From an uncultured Oscillospiraceae bacterium (lineage in GTDB: Bacteria; Bacillota; Clostridia; Oscillospirales; Oscillospiraceae), in assembly GCA_944387775.1 (NCBI GenBank), contig CALXGE010000003.1, positions 1 through 54,189 on the forward strand: a stretch of 54,189 bases of DNA. Direction: 5' to 3'. Shown one piece after another: positions 24,155-32,428 of this stretch. Positions within the stretch are counted from its first letter, which is position 1; every line of letters starts with the position of its first letter. The translations under genes were made by a program, and so were the position numbers. Below the pieces are notes generated by a model. The model was not told the DNA's origin and did no database searches. It saw only the letters and a program-made list of their open reading frames with translations.

Positions 24155-24956
24155 AAAAGTGAGATTAGATGTGCTGTTGGTACAGCGCGCCCTGCAGGAA
24201 AGCCGCCAGAAGGCCCAGGCTACCATCATGAGCGGTCAGGTATTTGTAGACGGCCAAAGAGTGGACAAGCCGGGAGCCCCCGTGGCGGAGGATGCTGAAA
24301 TTGAGGTGAGGGGCGGTCTCCGGTATGTGAGCCGGGGAGGCCTGAAGCTGGAAAAGGCCATGGCTCTGTGGCCCGTCCGGCTGGAGGGTGCAGTTTGTAT
24401 GGATATCGGCGCCTCTACCGGCGGCTTCACCGACTGCATGCTGCAAAATGGCGCTGCCAAGGTCTATGCAGTAGATGTGGGCTATGGACAGCTGGCCTGG
24501 AAGCTCCGCAGTGATCCCCGTGTGGTATGCCTGGAGCGGACCAACGCCCGGTATCTCACCCATCAGGAGATTCCGGAGGAACCTGATTTTTCCTCTGTGG
24601 ATGTAAGCTTTATTTCCCTGAAGCTGATCCTGCCGGCTATTGCCGGCGTATTGCGGGAAGGCGGCCAGGTGGTCTGCCTCATCAAGCCACAGTTTGAAGC
24701 GGGAAAGGAAAAAGTGGGAAAGAAGGGTGTAGTCCGGGACCCCGCCGTCCATCGGGAGGTGCTGGAGCACTTCCTGGAGCATGCAAAGGAAAATAACTTT
24801 ACTGTTATTGATATTACATATTCTCCTATTCGAGGGCCTGAGGGAAATATTGAGTACCTGGGATTTTTGGAGAAAAACTCAGGCCAGGAGGGTACATTTG
24901 ACATTTCGGCACTGGTGGAGGAGTCCCACAGCGCCTTGAAGGAGGGGAACGCATGA
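24147..24956 (+). CDS. tlyA: TlyA-family rRNA 2'-O-methyltransferase
   Basis: TlyA proteins methylate ribose 2'-OH of cytidines in 16S/23S rRNA and affect capreomycin sensitivity; they were formerly called hemolysins. The 269-residue protein has an N-terminal S4 RNA-binding domain (VRLDVLLVQRALQESRQKAQATIMSGQVFVDGQRVDKPG) and a FtsJ-type Rossmann methyltransferase domain with VCMDIGASTGGFTDCMLQNGAAKVYAVDVGYGQL as the SAM site, followed by VDVSFISLKLILP and VCLIKPQFEAGKEKVGKKGVVRD. ATG 24147 overlaps the end of dxs by eight bases, and the gene overlaps nadK by four. Confidence 0.94.
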   Translation: MGKKVRLDVLLVQRALQESRQKAQATIMSGQVFVDGQRVDKPGAPVAEDAEIEVRGGLRYVSRGGLKLEKAMALWPVRLEGAVCMDIGASTGGFTDCMLQNGAAKVYAVDVGYGQLAWKLRSDPRVVCLERTNARYLTHQEIPEEPDFSSVDVSFISLKLILPAIAGVLREGGQVVCLIKPQFEAGKEKVGKKGVVRDPAVHREVLEHFLEHAKENNFTVIDITYSPIRGPEGNIEYLGFLEKNSGQEGTFDISALVEESHSALKEGNA

Positions 24957-25828
24957 AGCGCGTGATCCTGTGCCCCAATCCCTATCGGGACAAGGGCCTT
25001 TCCGCCGCCAAGGAAGCGGATGCGATTCTGCGTCAGATGGGGCTGGAAACTGTGTTCTGCCTGCCTTTCCGACCGGAAGGCGGTGAGCAGCAGTTTGGCG
25101 TAACCTGCAAACCGCTGCAGCAGGAGCTTCGCGGCAGCGATCTCGTCATTGCCTTCGGTGGTGACGGCACCATTCTCCATCTGGCCCGTACTGCCGCCAT
25201 GCGGGGTGTACCTGTGCTGGGCGTAAACCTTGGCAGTCTGGGCTTTATGTCGGATTTGGAACTCAGTGAGCTCCATCTGCTGGAGAATCTGGCCAAGGGA
25301 CGCTTTCACCGGGAAAAGCGAATGATGCTGGATGTGTCTGTCCAGCGTGAGGGACGTGCGGTTTATACCAGCAGCGCTTTGAACGATGCTGTAATCTCCA
25401 AAGGAGCCATGGCCCGTGTGATTCGTCTTCAGGTCATGGCGGGAGATGATCGGCTGGGCGTATTCAGCGGCGACGGCATTGTGGTGGCCACCCCCACCGG
25501 ATCTACCGGCTACTCACTTTCGGCTGGAGGGCCCATCGTAGAACCCACAGCACAGAACTTTGTCATCAGCCCTATCTGTGCTCATACAGTGTTTTCAAGC
25601 TCCTTTGTCCTGTCCGCTGCGGGAACAGTGACCGTCTCTCCCGCAGAGCAAAGCCGCAAGCAGATCTACCTCTCTGTGGATGGTGGGAAGGCCTTTGCCC
25701 TTCGCCAGGGAGACAAGGTGCGGGTATGCCGCTCCCGATATGAAACTGAGCTGCTGCGCCTGACAGACAAGAGCTTATATGAGGTATTGCGAACAAAAAT
25801 GGCAGGAGGAATCGGTAATGAAAAATGA
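24953..25828 (+). CDS. nadK: NAD kinase
   Basis: Phosphorylates NAD to NADP in the cytoplasm. The 291-residue protein contains the kinase signature VIAFGGDGTILHLARTA (GGDGT near residue 70), VLGVNLGSLGFMSDLE, a conserved LNDAVISKG segment, and GDGIVVATPTGSTGYSLSAGGPIV in the C-terminal beta domain. It starts with ATG at 24953 inside the end of tlyA (ATGA overlap) and ends inside argR, so dxs-tlyA-nadK-argR are translationally linked. Confidence 0.96.
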   Translation: MKRVILCPNPYRDKGLSAAKEADAILRQMGLETVFCLPFRPEGGEQQFGVTCKPLQQELRGSDLVIAFGGDGTILHLARTAAMRGVPVLGVNLGSLGFMSDLELSELHLLENLAKGRFHREKRMMLDVSVQREGRAVYTSSALNDAVISKGAMARVIRLQVMAGDDRLGVFSGDGIVVATPTGSTGYSLSAGGPIVEPTAQNFVISPICAHTVFSSSFVLSAAGTVTVSPAEQSRKQIYLSVDGGKAFALRQGDKVRVCRSRYETELLRLTDKSLYEVLRTKMAGGIGNEK

Positions 25829-26270
25829 CCGTCAATCCAGAATCTTGGAGATTATCGAGCGGGAATCCATTGATACGCAGGAGCAGCTCCAGCAGCGTCT
25901 GCAGGAGATGGGGATTACCTGCACCCAGGCTACTATTTCCCGGGACATCAAACAGCTCCATTTGATCAAGGAGCCTATCGGCCAGGGAAAGTACCGCTAT
26001 GCGGTATCTGTACAGCGCAACCGGCTTAATGTGGCGGACAAGCTGCGCACCATTTTCCGGGAGAGCATCATCAGTGTAGACTACGCCCAGAATATTGTTG
26101 TCATCAAAACTATGGCAGGTTTGGCCAACGCTGCCGCCGCCGCTCTGGACAGTATGAGCATTCCCTACATGGTGGGAAGCCTTGCCGGCGACGACACTGC
26201 TATGCTGGTCATGCGGGACACAGAATCCGCCCGCAGCTTTTGTGACGAGATCCACGAGATGCTGAAATAA
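25818..26270 (+). CDS. argR: Arginine repressor ArgR/AhrC
   Basis: Arginine-responsive hexameric DNA-binding regulator of arginine biosynthesis and catabolism. The 150-residue protein has a winged-helix DNA-binding domain (NDRQSRILEIIERESIDTQEQLQQRLQEMGITCTQATISRDIKQL) and the C-terminal arginine-binding/oligomerisation motif GSLAGDDTAML. ATG at 25818 has AGGAGG 8 bases upstream and overlaps the nadK stop. In Bacillus and Clostridia ahrC likewise sits between tlyA/nadK and recN, so the order is ancestral. Confidence 0.96.
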   Translation: MKNDRQSRILEIIERESIDTQEQLQQRLQEMGITCTQATISRDIKQLHLIKEPIGQGKYRYAVSVQRNRLNVADKLRTIFRESIISVDYAQNIVVIKTMAGLANAAAAALDSMSIPYMVGSLAGDDTAMLVMRDTESARSFCDEIHEMLK

Positions 26271-26348
26271 AGCGTAAGTAGTGTTTCCATCATATCTGTA
26301 AAGTAAATTTAATTTCCAGTAGCTATCCGACCGGGAAGGGGTGGTGTT

Positions 26349-28040
26349 ATGCTGCATCTTCTGCATATTGAGAATATTGCCGTTATTGAGGAGGCGGACA
26401 TTGCCTTCAGCTCCGGCTTCAATGCTCTCACCGGTGAGACCGGTGCAGGAAAGAGCATCGTGATTGACGCCATGGGTGCGGTATTGGGACAGCGCACCAG
26501 CCGTGACCTAATCCGCACCGGAGCCGCCAAGGCCTTCGTCAGCGCGGTATTCACCGGTGTGCCTTCTCTCCCGGCTCTGGCAGATTTGTCCCTTGCCCCG
26601 GAAGAAGGGGAGCTGCTCCTCCAACGGGAAATCTACGCTGACGGGAAAAATGCATGCCGGATCAATGGAAAGCCGGTAACAGTAGCCCAGCTTCGGCAGA
26701 TCGGCAACCAGCTTTTGAACATCCATGGCCAGCACGACGGACAGCAGCTTCTGGATGAAGAACAGCATGGTGCATACCTGGACCGCTACGGCCATGTTGA
26801 GGGCTATCTGGTGACCTATGGCGCCTGTTTTGCCGCCATGGAGGAGACGCGGCGGAAAATCCGTTCCCTCCAAATGGATGAGGCAGAGAAGGCCAGAAGG
26901 GTGGACAGCCTCCAGTTCCAGATTAACGAGCTGGAGCGGGCGGATCTGAAGCCCGGGGAGGAGGAGGCTCTTCAGCAACGGCGGATGCTCCTGCGCAACA
27001 GCGAAAAATTTATGTCAGCCATTCAGGGTGCCCTCTGGAGCCTCAGTGGCGGCGATGAGGGCGGCGGTGCGGTATCCCTCCTGCGGGAGGCAGAAGATTC
27101 CCTGGCCGGGGCCCGGGGGCTGGACGAACAGTTCAGTCAGCTTCACCAGCGGCTCACGGCCCTCCACTCTGAGGCCTACGACGTGGCGGAGACTCTGCGG
27201 GATATGGAGTCCGCCTTTGATTTCAGTCCCCAGGAGCTGGATGCTCTGGAAAGCCGGGCGGACCAACTTTATCGGCTGAAAAAGAAGTACGGCTCCACAG
27301 TGGAGGAGATGCTGGAATATCTGGACCAGTGCCGCAGCGAGCTGGATCGTATTACATTTGCGGCAGATACGGTGGAGCGTCTCCAGCGGGAACTGCAGAC
27401 GGAGTATGCCCAGGTCATGAAAGCAGCCCAGCTTCTCTCCGGAGCCCGGAAGGCGGCGGCCAAAGACCTGGAACTACGGGTTCAGGATGAGCTGCGGCAG
27501 CTGGACATGCCTAGAGCCCGCTTCTCTATCTGTTTTGCAGAGAAGGAACCGGCCGCGGATGGCATTGATGAGGTCCGTTTCCTCATGTCCGCTAACATGG
27601 GGGAGGAGCTCAAGCCTATCCAGAAGGTAGCCTCCGGCGGCGAGTTGGCCAGGATCATGCTGGCCCTGAAAAATGTATTGGCAGAGAACGAAACCATCGG
27701 TACCCTGGTATTCGATGAGGTTGATACCGGTGTAAGCGGCCGCGCTGCCCAGAAGGTAGCGGAGAAGCTGGCCCAGGTCAGTCGTGTCAAACAGGTTCTG
27801 TGCGTTACCCACCTGCCTCAGCTGGCAGCAATGGCAGACGTTCACTTCTCAGTCGAAAAAGGAGAACGTGAAGGCCGGACCTACACCAACGTAGAAGAAT
27901 TGGATCGTGAGCAGCGCTGTCGAGAGCTGGCACGCCTTACCGGTGGCGCCCATATTACTGCTGCCATGCTGACAGGGGCAGAGGAGCTGATCGCCAGTGC
28001 AGAGCAATACAAAGCAGCGCTCAACAGTGAAAATAAATAG
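26349..28040 (+). CDS. recN: DNA repair protein RecN
   Basis: SMC-like ATPase that gathers double-strand breaks for recombination. The 563-residue protein has Walker A GETGAGKSIVIDAMGAVLGQR at residues 29-49, IHGQHDGQQLLDEEQH (Q-loop region), central coiled coils at about residues 165-380, the ABC signature SGGELARIMLALK, and Walker B VFDEVDTGVSGRAAQ. Its 5' gap of 78 bases from argR contains no strong terminator, so it may be part of the OLE-dxs-argR operon or have a separate SOS-type promoter, which I could not identify. Confidence 0.96.
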   Translation: MLHLLHIENIAVIEEADIAFSSGFNALTGETGAGKSIVIDAMGAVLGQRTSRDLIRTGAAKAFVSAVFTGVPSLPALADLSLAPEEGELLLQREIYADGKNACRINGKPVTVAQLRQIGNQLLNIHGQHDGQQLLDEEQHGAYLDRYGHVEGYLVTYGACFAAMEETRRKIRSLQMDEAEKARRVDSLQFQINELERADLKPGEEEALQQRRMLLRNSEKFMSAIQGALWSLSGGDEGGGAVSLLREAEDSLAGARGLDEQFSQLHQRLTALHSEAYDVAETLRDMESAFDFSPQELDALESRADQLYRLKKKYGSTVEEMLEYLDQCRSELDRITFAADTVERLQRELQTEYAQVMKAAQLLSGARKAAAKDLELRVQDELRQLDMPRARFSICFAEKEPAADGIDEVRFLMSANMGEELKPIQKVASGGELARIMLALKNVLAENETIGTLVFDEVDTGVSGRAAQKVAEKLAQVSRVKQVLCVTHLPQLAAMADVHFSVEKGEREGRTYTNVEELDREQRCRELARLTGGAHITAAMLTGAEELIASAEQYKAALNSENK

Positions 28041-28095
28041 CTGTAAAGTGTTTTTACTATATAGCAAAACAGCAGCGTAGTGCCAGGAGGCCCCT

Positions 28096-29049
28096 ATGGA
28101 AAACATGGAAAGTCTAAAAAAATATCTGCTGACCATTCACCCGGTGCGTAAGAGCGGACGCCAGAAAGAGGAATTCCGCAAGTGGCTGTCCGGTGAGCTG
28201 CGCCGGTCTGGCTGGCGGTCCCATGAGGAGCATTACGGAAAATTCAACGGCAGCGTCAATGTGATTGCCGGGGATCCTGACAAGGCAACCGTGTTCCTCT
28301 GTGCCCACTACGACACCGCCTCCCGGATGCTGGTACCTAATTTTGTTTCTCCGACCAACGCAGCCGCCCATGTGGTATACCACTTTGTCACGGCCCTGAT
28401 CATGGTGATATTGGCGCTTCTGGTGTCCTTTGCCGTCAGTTTTCCTCTGAACCAACCGGCTCTGATGTTGCCTCTGTTTATTATTCTGGCGGTGGCTCTG
28501 CTGTGGGTGTCCGTCTATGGTCCAGCCAATCAGCAAAATGCCAACAGCAACACCTCCGGCGTCCTGGCCCTGCTGGCTATTGCTAAGGCCCTGACCCACA
28601 ACAAACGGGTTTGTCTTGTATTTTTAGATAACAACGAACGCAATCTGCTGGGTGCCACTGCCTTCCGCAAAAAGCACCTCGGAGCTGCCGCCAGTGCTTT
28701 GTTCATCAACTTCGACTGTGTGGGGGATGGGGAACACCTGCTGCTGATGCCCTCCAAGTACAGCCGCTGGGATGAGGAGCTGCTGTCCGCTCTGAGGGAT
28801 GCGTTCCCGGATGGGGAGACAGTTCATCCCAAGGTTCTGACGCAGGGTCTCATCTACTACCCTTCGGACCACAAGAAATTCAAATTCCATGTGGCGGTGT
28901 GCGCCTGCCACCATTTGGCGGGACTAGGATACTACATTCCTCGGCTGCGGACCAAGCGGGATACCCAGCTATCTCTGGACAATATCACCTGTCTGACGGA
29001 GGGAATCGTTCGGTTCATTCCTCTCTATCTGAACGAAAAAGAGGAGTAA
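28096..29049 (+). CDS. Membrane-associated M28-type metallopeptidase
   Basis: A 317-residue protein with M28 aminopeptidase features interrupted by membrane helices. CAHYDTASR (residues 72-80) provides the first zinc ligands, NSNTSGVLALLAIAKAL corresponds to the bridging Asp/Asn site, and FLDNNERNLLGATAFRK matches the Glu-Glu catalytic region of M28 (here N-N-E). Two hydrophobic helices lie at about residues 96-140. The Asp usually found in the second motif is Asn, so activity needs testing. AGGAGG is 7 bases before the ATG. It stands alone after recN and ends with a strong terminator. Confidence 0.78.
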   Translation: MENMESLKKYLLTIHPVRKSGRQKEEFRKWLSGELRRSGWRSHEEHYGKFNGSVNVIAGDPDKATVFLCAHYDTASRMLVPNFVSPTNAAAHVVYHFVTALIMVILALLVSFAVSFPLNQPALMLPLFIILAVALLWVSVYGPANQQNANSNTSGVLALLAIAKALTHNKRVCLVFLDNNERNLLGATAFRKKHLGAAASALFINFDCVGDGEHLLLMPSKYSRWDEELLSALRDAFPDGETVHPKVLTQGLIYYPSDHKKFKFHVAVCACHHLAGLGYYIPRLRTKRDTQLSLDNITCLTEGIVRFIPLYLNEKEE

Positions 29050-29068
29050 ACCTCATAAATAGGTACAT

Positions 29069-29106
29069 AAACGGGCTCCATCGGATCAAACCGATGGAGC
29101 CCGTTT
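29069..29106. terminator. Bidirectional terminator
   Basis: Perfect 16-bp stem 29069-29084 with 29091-29106 (core GGGCTCCATCGG) and a six-base loop, between convergent genes. Confidence 0.93.
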
Positions 29107-29127
29107 GGGCCTGTGCAGCTTATGTTG

Positions 29128-29733
29128 CTATCTGACAATGCGATGGCGACACATGCCTGTCTTTCCGCACTGAGGGCAGGGGAGCCTGCGCTTGGTGAGG
29201 GTGTGATACCCCTTGATATAGTCAGCCATAGTGGGAACAAAGAGGGCACCGCAGTAGGGACACTCGTAATAGCCTGCCTTTACCTCCAGCACAGCCGCCG
29301 CACCAATACCTGCCACTGCAGTCACAATGGTGAACAGGATCAAAGCGATCCGCACCGCCGTGGGCAGCGGCAGAAACGAGGTGATCACGATCAGCGAGCA
29401 GCAGGCGATGACGGTAATGACGCCGCAAATAATGGAGAGGAGCATCCGCTTTTTATTTTCTTCATTTTCCTTTATCAAATCGACCATATTTTTTTCAGCC
29501 CTTTCCTGGTATTCTGTGTCGGACAACCGTTCTCCCGACAGCAGATCATTAACAGTGATGTGCAGTGCGTCGCACAGCGGCAGCATCAGGGAGACTTCCG
29601 GCAGTCCTTTTCCGCACTCCCATTTGGAGATAGTTTTGTCGCTGACGGAGAGGAGATCCGCCAGCTGACGCTGGGTAAAATTCTGCGTTTTTCTCATCTC
29701 GGCAATAAATCTGCCGATCCGGACCTGGTCCAT
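29128..29733 (-). CDS. Membrane-bound HTH regulator with C-terminal zinc ribbon
   Basis: A 201-residue protein. Residues 1-65 form a Cro/CI-type helix-turn-helix domain (RIGRFIAEMRKTQNFTQRQLADLLSVSDKTISKWECGKGLPEVSLM). A charged linker is followed by two helices (about 95-150), and the end carries CPYC and CPQC knuckles. The layout suggests a membrane-tethered sensor-regulator, perhaps responding to an envelope signal, which is inference. ATG at 29733 follows AAAGGAGG. An extended -10 and an inverted repeat lie upstream, compatible with autoregulation. Confidence 0.8.
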   Translation of the reverse strand: MDQVRIGRFIAEMRKTQNFTQRQLADLLSVSDKTISKWECGKGLPEVSLMLPLCDALHITVNDLLSGERLSDTEYQERAEKNMVDLIKENEENKKRMLLSIICGVITVIACCSLIVITSFLPLPTAVRIALILFTIVTAVAGIGAAAVLEVKAGYYECPYCGALFVPTMADYIKGYHTLTKRRLPCPQCGKTGMCRHRIVR

Positions 29734-29795
29734 GTATGTTCCTCCTTTCTTGCTCACATGGTACTTGAAAAATGCTCTCAAGAACACACACGTAG

Positions 29796-29817
29796 CGTAG
29801 AGCGGCGTATCTCTACG
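29796..29817. repeat. Inverted repeat upstream of the HTH gene, candidate operator
   Basis: CGTAGAG (29796-29802) and CTCTACG (29811-29817) separated by 8 bases, about 65-85 bases upstream of the HTH start codon and downstream of its likely promoter. Confidence 0.45.
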
Positions 29818-29844
29818 AAGCGCAGAGTCGGATTTTATTTATAA

Positions 29845-29853
29845 ATTATAGCA
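29845..29853 (-). promoter_or_regulatory. Extended -10 promoter for the HTH gene
   Basis: On the minus strand TGCTATAAT is a perfect extended -10; no matching -35 is visible. Confidence 0.5.
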
Positions 29854-29885
29854 TAAACCCTATGCAGGAGGAATGGTTTCGCCTA

Positions 29886-29914
29886 TTGACAAACGGTTTT
29901 TTTCCCGATATAAT
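29886..29914 (+). promoter_or_regulatory. Consensus promoter of the T-box operon
   Basis: TTGACA (29886-29891), exactly 17 bases, TATAAT (29909-29914): a perfect sigma-A promoter, with transcription predicted from about 29921. Confidence 0.92.
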
Positions 29915-29920
29915 GCCCCT

Positions 29921-30195
29921 TGACGCAACGATGGGAACCAGTAGCGCCGTTGACCCCTGCCAAGAGAGCCCCTGGCTGGTGAGAAGGGGAGAGGGAGCGG
30001 TGTGAATACCTCCCGGAGCAGCGGACCCAACGGCGGAGAGGATGTTTCCGGCCCAGTAGGCTCCGCCGGGCGCGCCCGATACAGCGCACGGGGTCTCTGT
30101 TGGACTCCATGAGGCCGTGTCCCGTGAGGGCATGGTGAACCAGAGGTGGTACCGCGAGCTTTCGCCCTCTGTCCATTTAGGACAGGGGGCTTTTT
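29921..30195 (+). promoter_or_regulatory. T-box leader, probably tyrosine-specific
   Basis: T-box leaders sense uncharged tRNA and permit transcription when the amino acid is scarce. The conserved T-box AGAGGTGGTACCGCG is at 30142-30156, and the 5' Stem I motif GATGGGAACCAGTAG is near 29931-29945. Opposite its AGTA lies GTGAATACC (30002-30010), placing TAC (Tyr) at 30007-30009 as the specifier. The bulge UGGU fits a tRNA with A73, as in tRNA-Tyr. A terminator follows. The downstream gene order, an EamA transporter then tyrS, independently agrees with tyrosine. Confidence 0.93.
30164..30195 (+). terminator. T-box regulated terminator
   Basis: GCCCTCTGTCC (30164-30174) pairs with GGACAGGGGGC (30180-30190), followed by TTTTT. 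It competes with the T-box antiterminator. Confidence 0.92.
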
Positions 30196-30197
30196 CT

Positions 30198-31082
30198 ATG
30201 GCTGATCAGCACACGGCGACAGAGCGCCGGGGTGTACTGTTCGTATTTCTGGCGGCAGTGCTCTACAGCATCGGTGGCCTGTGCATTAAGGTGATTCCAT
30301 GGAATGGCATGAGTATCAACAGTGCCAGGAATATCATCTCTGTCCTGGTGGTAGGGAGCTACCTTCTGCTCATCCACCACAAGCCCCGCTGGAATCGTTG
30401 GATCGCCCTGGGAGCCATCAGTGTGTGCGGCACCAACGTACTGTTTTCCCTGGCCAACAAGCTGACCACCGCGGCCAACACCATTGTACTCCAGTTCACC
30501 GCCCCTATTTTTGTCATCCTGCTGGCGGCGGTATTCTGGCGGAAGAAGCCGGGTAAGCTGGATCTGGCCGCCTGTGCCCTGGTCCTTCTGGGAGTCCTGT
30601 GTTTCTTTGTGGACAGCCTAGAGATGGGTGGCATGCTGGGCAACGTCCTGGCTCTGTTGTCAGGTCTCAGCTATGCCGGCGTGTTCCTGCTCAATGATCT
30701 GCCGGACAGCGATCCCATTTCCTCTGTATTTTGGGGTGACGCTCTCAGCGTGATCCTGGGATTTCCTTTCCTGCTTCAGGAGACGGAGTTCACTCCCATC
30801 GCTATTACCAGTGTTGTGATCCTGGGCGCTTTCCAGGTGGGCCTTGCCTATATTCTCATGTGCATCGGCCTGAGGACCACACCGGCGGTGACCGCGTCTT
30901 TGATCTCCGGTATTGAGCCGGTGCTGAATCCCTTGCTGGTAGCCCTCTTTTATCAGGAGCCGGTAGGAAACATGGCCCTGGTGGGGGCGGTGATCGTCAT
31001 CGTGTCCGTGGTGGGCTACAACGTACTGCGCAGCCGGAAAACGGCCCCGCAGCCATGCGATCCTCCTGCATCCGGCGTATAA
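30198..31082 (+). CDS. EamA/DMT transporter under tyrosine T-box control
   Basis: A 294-residue membrane protein with about ten helices and two EamA halves (RGVLFVFLAAVLYSIGGLCIKVIP at the start; LGAFQVGLAYILMCIGLRTTPAVTASLISGIEPVLNPLLVALFY in the second). ATG at 30198 lies three bases after the T-box terminator's T tract, and the only purine-rich ribosome binding sequence is the 3' arm of that terminator. Because it is placed between a tyrosine-type T-box and tyrS, it probably imports tyrosine or a related aromatic compound. That role is inferred from regulation, not from homology. Confidence 0.88.
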   Translation: MADQHTATERRGVLFVFLAAVLYSIGGLCIKVIPWNGMSINSARNIISVLVVGSYLLLIHHKPRWNRWIALGAISVCGTNVLFSLANKLTTAANTIVLQFTAPIFVILLAAVFWRKKPGKLDLAACALVLLGVLCFFVDSLEMGGMLGNVLALLSGLSYAGVFLLNDLPDSDPISSVFWGDALSVILGFPFLLQETEFTPIAITSVVILGAFQVGLAYILMCIGLRTTPAVTASLISGIEPVLNPLLVALFYQEPVGNMALVGAVIVIVSVVGYNVLRSRKTAPQPCDPPASGV

Positions 31083-31119
31083 AATAAATCAATAAAACAT
31101 TATTGTAAGGAGAAATATC

Positions 31120-32346
31120 ATGAAACTGTATGATGAGCTGGTAGCCCGGGGCCTGATCGCCCAGGTCACCAACGAGGAAGAGATCCGCACTATGATCAAC
31201 AACGGCAAAGCCACCTTCTACATCGGCTTTGACCCCACGGCAGACAGCCTTCATGTGGGCCACTTCATGGCTCTGTGTCTGATGAAGCGGCTGCAGATGG
31301 CCGGCAACAAGCCTATCGCTCTTATCGGCGGCGGCACCGGCATGGTGGGCGATCCCTCCGGCCGCACCGATATGCGCTCCATGATGACCAAGGAGACCAT
31401 CGCCCACAACTGCGCCTGCTTCAAGAAGCAGATGGAGCGCTTCATTGAGTTCGGCGAGGGCAAGGCCCAGATGGTGAACAACGCCGACTGGCTGATGGAC
31501 CTCAACTACATTGAGCTCCTGCGGGAGGTAGGCGCCTGCTTCAGCGTGAACAATATGCTGCGGGCAGAGTGTTACAAGCAGCGCATGGAGAAGGGCCTGA
31601 GCTTCCTTGAGTTCAACTACATGATCATGCAGTCCTACGACTTCTACTACCTCTTCCAGCACTACGGCTGCAATATGCAGTTCGGCGGCAACGACCAGTG
31701 GAGCAACATGCTGGGCGGTACCGAACTGATCCGCCGGAAGCTGGGGAAGGATGCCCACGCCATGACCATCACCCTGCTGCTCAACAGCGAGGGCAAGAAG
31801 ATGGGCAAGACCGCTGCCGGCGCAGTGTGGCTGGATCCCAACAAGACCTCTCCCTACGACTTCTACCAGTACTGGCGGAACGTGGAGGACGCAGACGTTC
31901 TCAAGTGCATCCGCATGCTGACCTTCCTGCCTCTGGAGCAGATCGATGAGATGGACACCTGGACCGGCAGCCAGCTGAACAAGGCCAAGGAGATCCTGGC
32001 CTTCGAGCTGACCAAGCTGGTCCACGGGGAAGAGGAGGCCCAGAAGGCCCAGGATGCCGCCAAGGCCCTCTTTGCCGGCGGCGGCGACAAGTCCAGCATG
32101 CCCACCACCACTCTCACCGCCGACCAGTTTGAGAATGGCCAGATCGGTGCCATCAGCCTGCTGGTAGCCTGTGGGCTGGCCCCCTCCCGGGGCGAGGCCC
32201 GTCGCCTGATCCAACAGGGCGGCGTAGCGGTCAACGACGAGAAGGTGACGGACATCGATACCCAGTGGCCCCAGGAGGCTTTTGCCGGTGAGGGCGTCAT
32301 CATCAAGAAGGGCAAGAAGGTGTTCCACCGGGCCCTGTTGGGATAA
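31120..32346 (+). CDS. tyrS: Tyrosyl-tRNA synthetase
   Basis: Charges tRNA-Tyr in the cytoplasm. The 408-residue protein has the class I HIGH-type motif as HVGHFM (residues 47-52) after [11 protein letters not shown], the tyrosine-binding region [29 protein letters not shown], and the KMSKS-type loop as KKMGKT. An S4 RNA-binding domain closes the protein ([22 protein letters not shown]). It is 37 bases downstream of the transporter on the same strand, sharing the T-box leader. AAGGAG precedes the ATG. Confidence 0.97.
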   Translation: MKLYDELVARGLIAQVTNEEEIRTMINNGKATFYIGFDPTADSLHVGHFMALCLMKRLQMAGNKPIALIGGGTGMVGDPSGRTDMRSMMTKETIAHNCACFKKQMERFIEFGEGKAQMVNNADWLMDLNYIELLREVGACFSVNNMLRAECYKQRMEKGLSFLEFNYMIMQSYDFYYLFQHYGCNMQFGGNDQWSNMLGGTELIRRKLGKDAHAMTITLLLNSEGKKMGKTAAGAVWLDPNKTSPYDFYQYWRNVEDADVLKCIRMLTFLPLEQIDEMDTWTGSQLNKAKEILAFELTKLVHGEEEAQKAQDAAKALFAGGGDKSSMPTTTLTADQFENGQIGAISLLVACGLAPSRGEARRLIQQGGVAVNDEKVTDIDTQWPQEAFAGEGVIIKKGKKVFHRALLG

Positions 32347-32366
32347 TAGATATCCTCGCATATGAG

Positions 32367-32406
32367 AAAAACCAGGTGCGCATCCTTGATGCGCACCTGG
32401 TTTTTT
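32367..32406. terminator. Strong bidirectional terminator after tyrS
   Basis: Perfect 18-bp stem, 32367-32384 with 32388-32405, three-base loop and T6 tail; also serves the convergent sdpI gene. Confidence 0.95.
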
Positions 32407-32428
32407 CTGTTCAGGGAAGTATTCGCTT

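Noticed and set aside
30997-32361. A 454-codon minus-strand frame
   Set aside because: It is the complement of tyrS; repetitive Leu/Ala/Val content is a codon-bias shadow.
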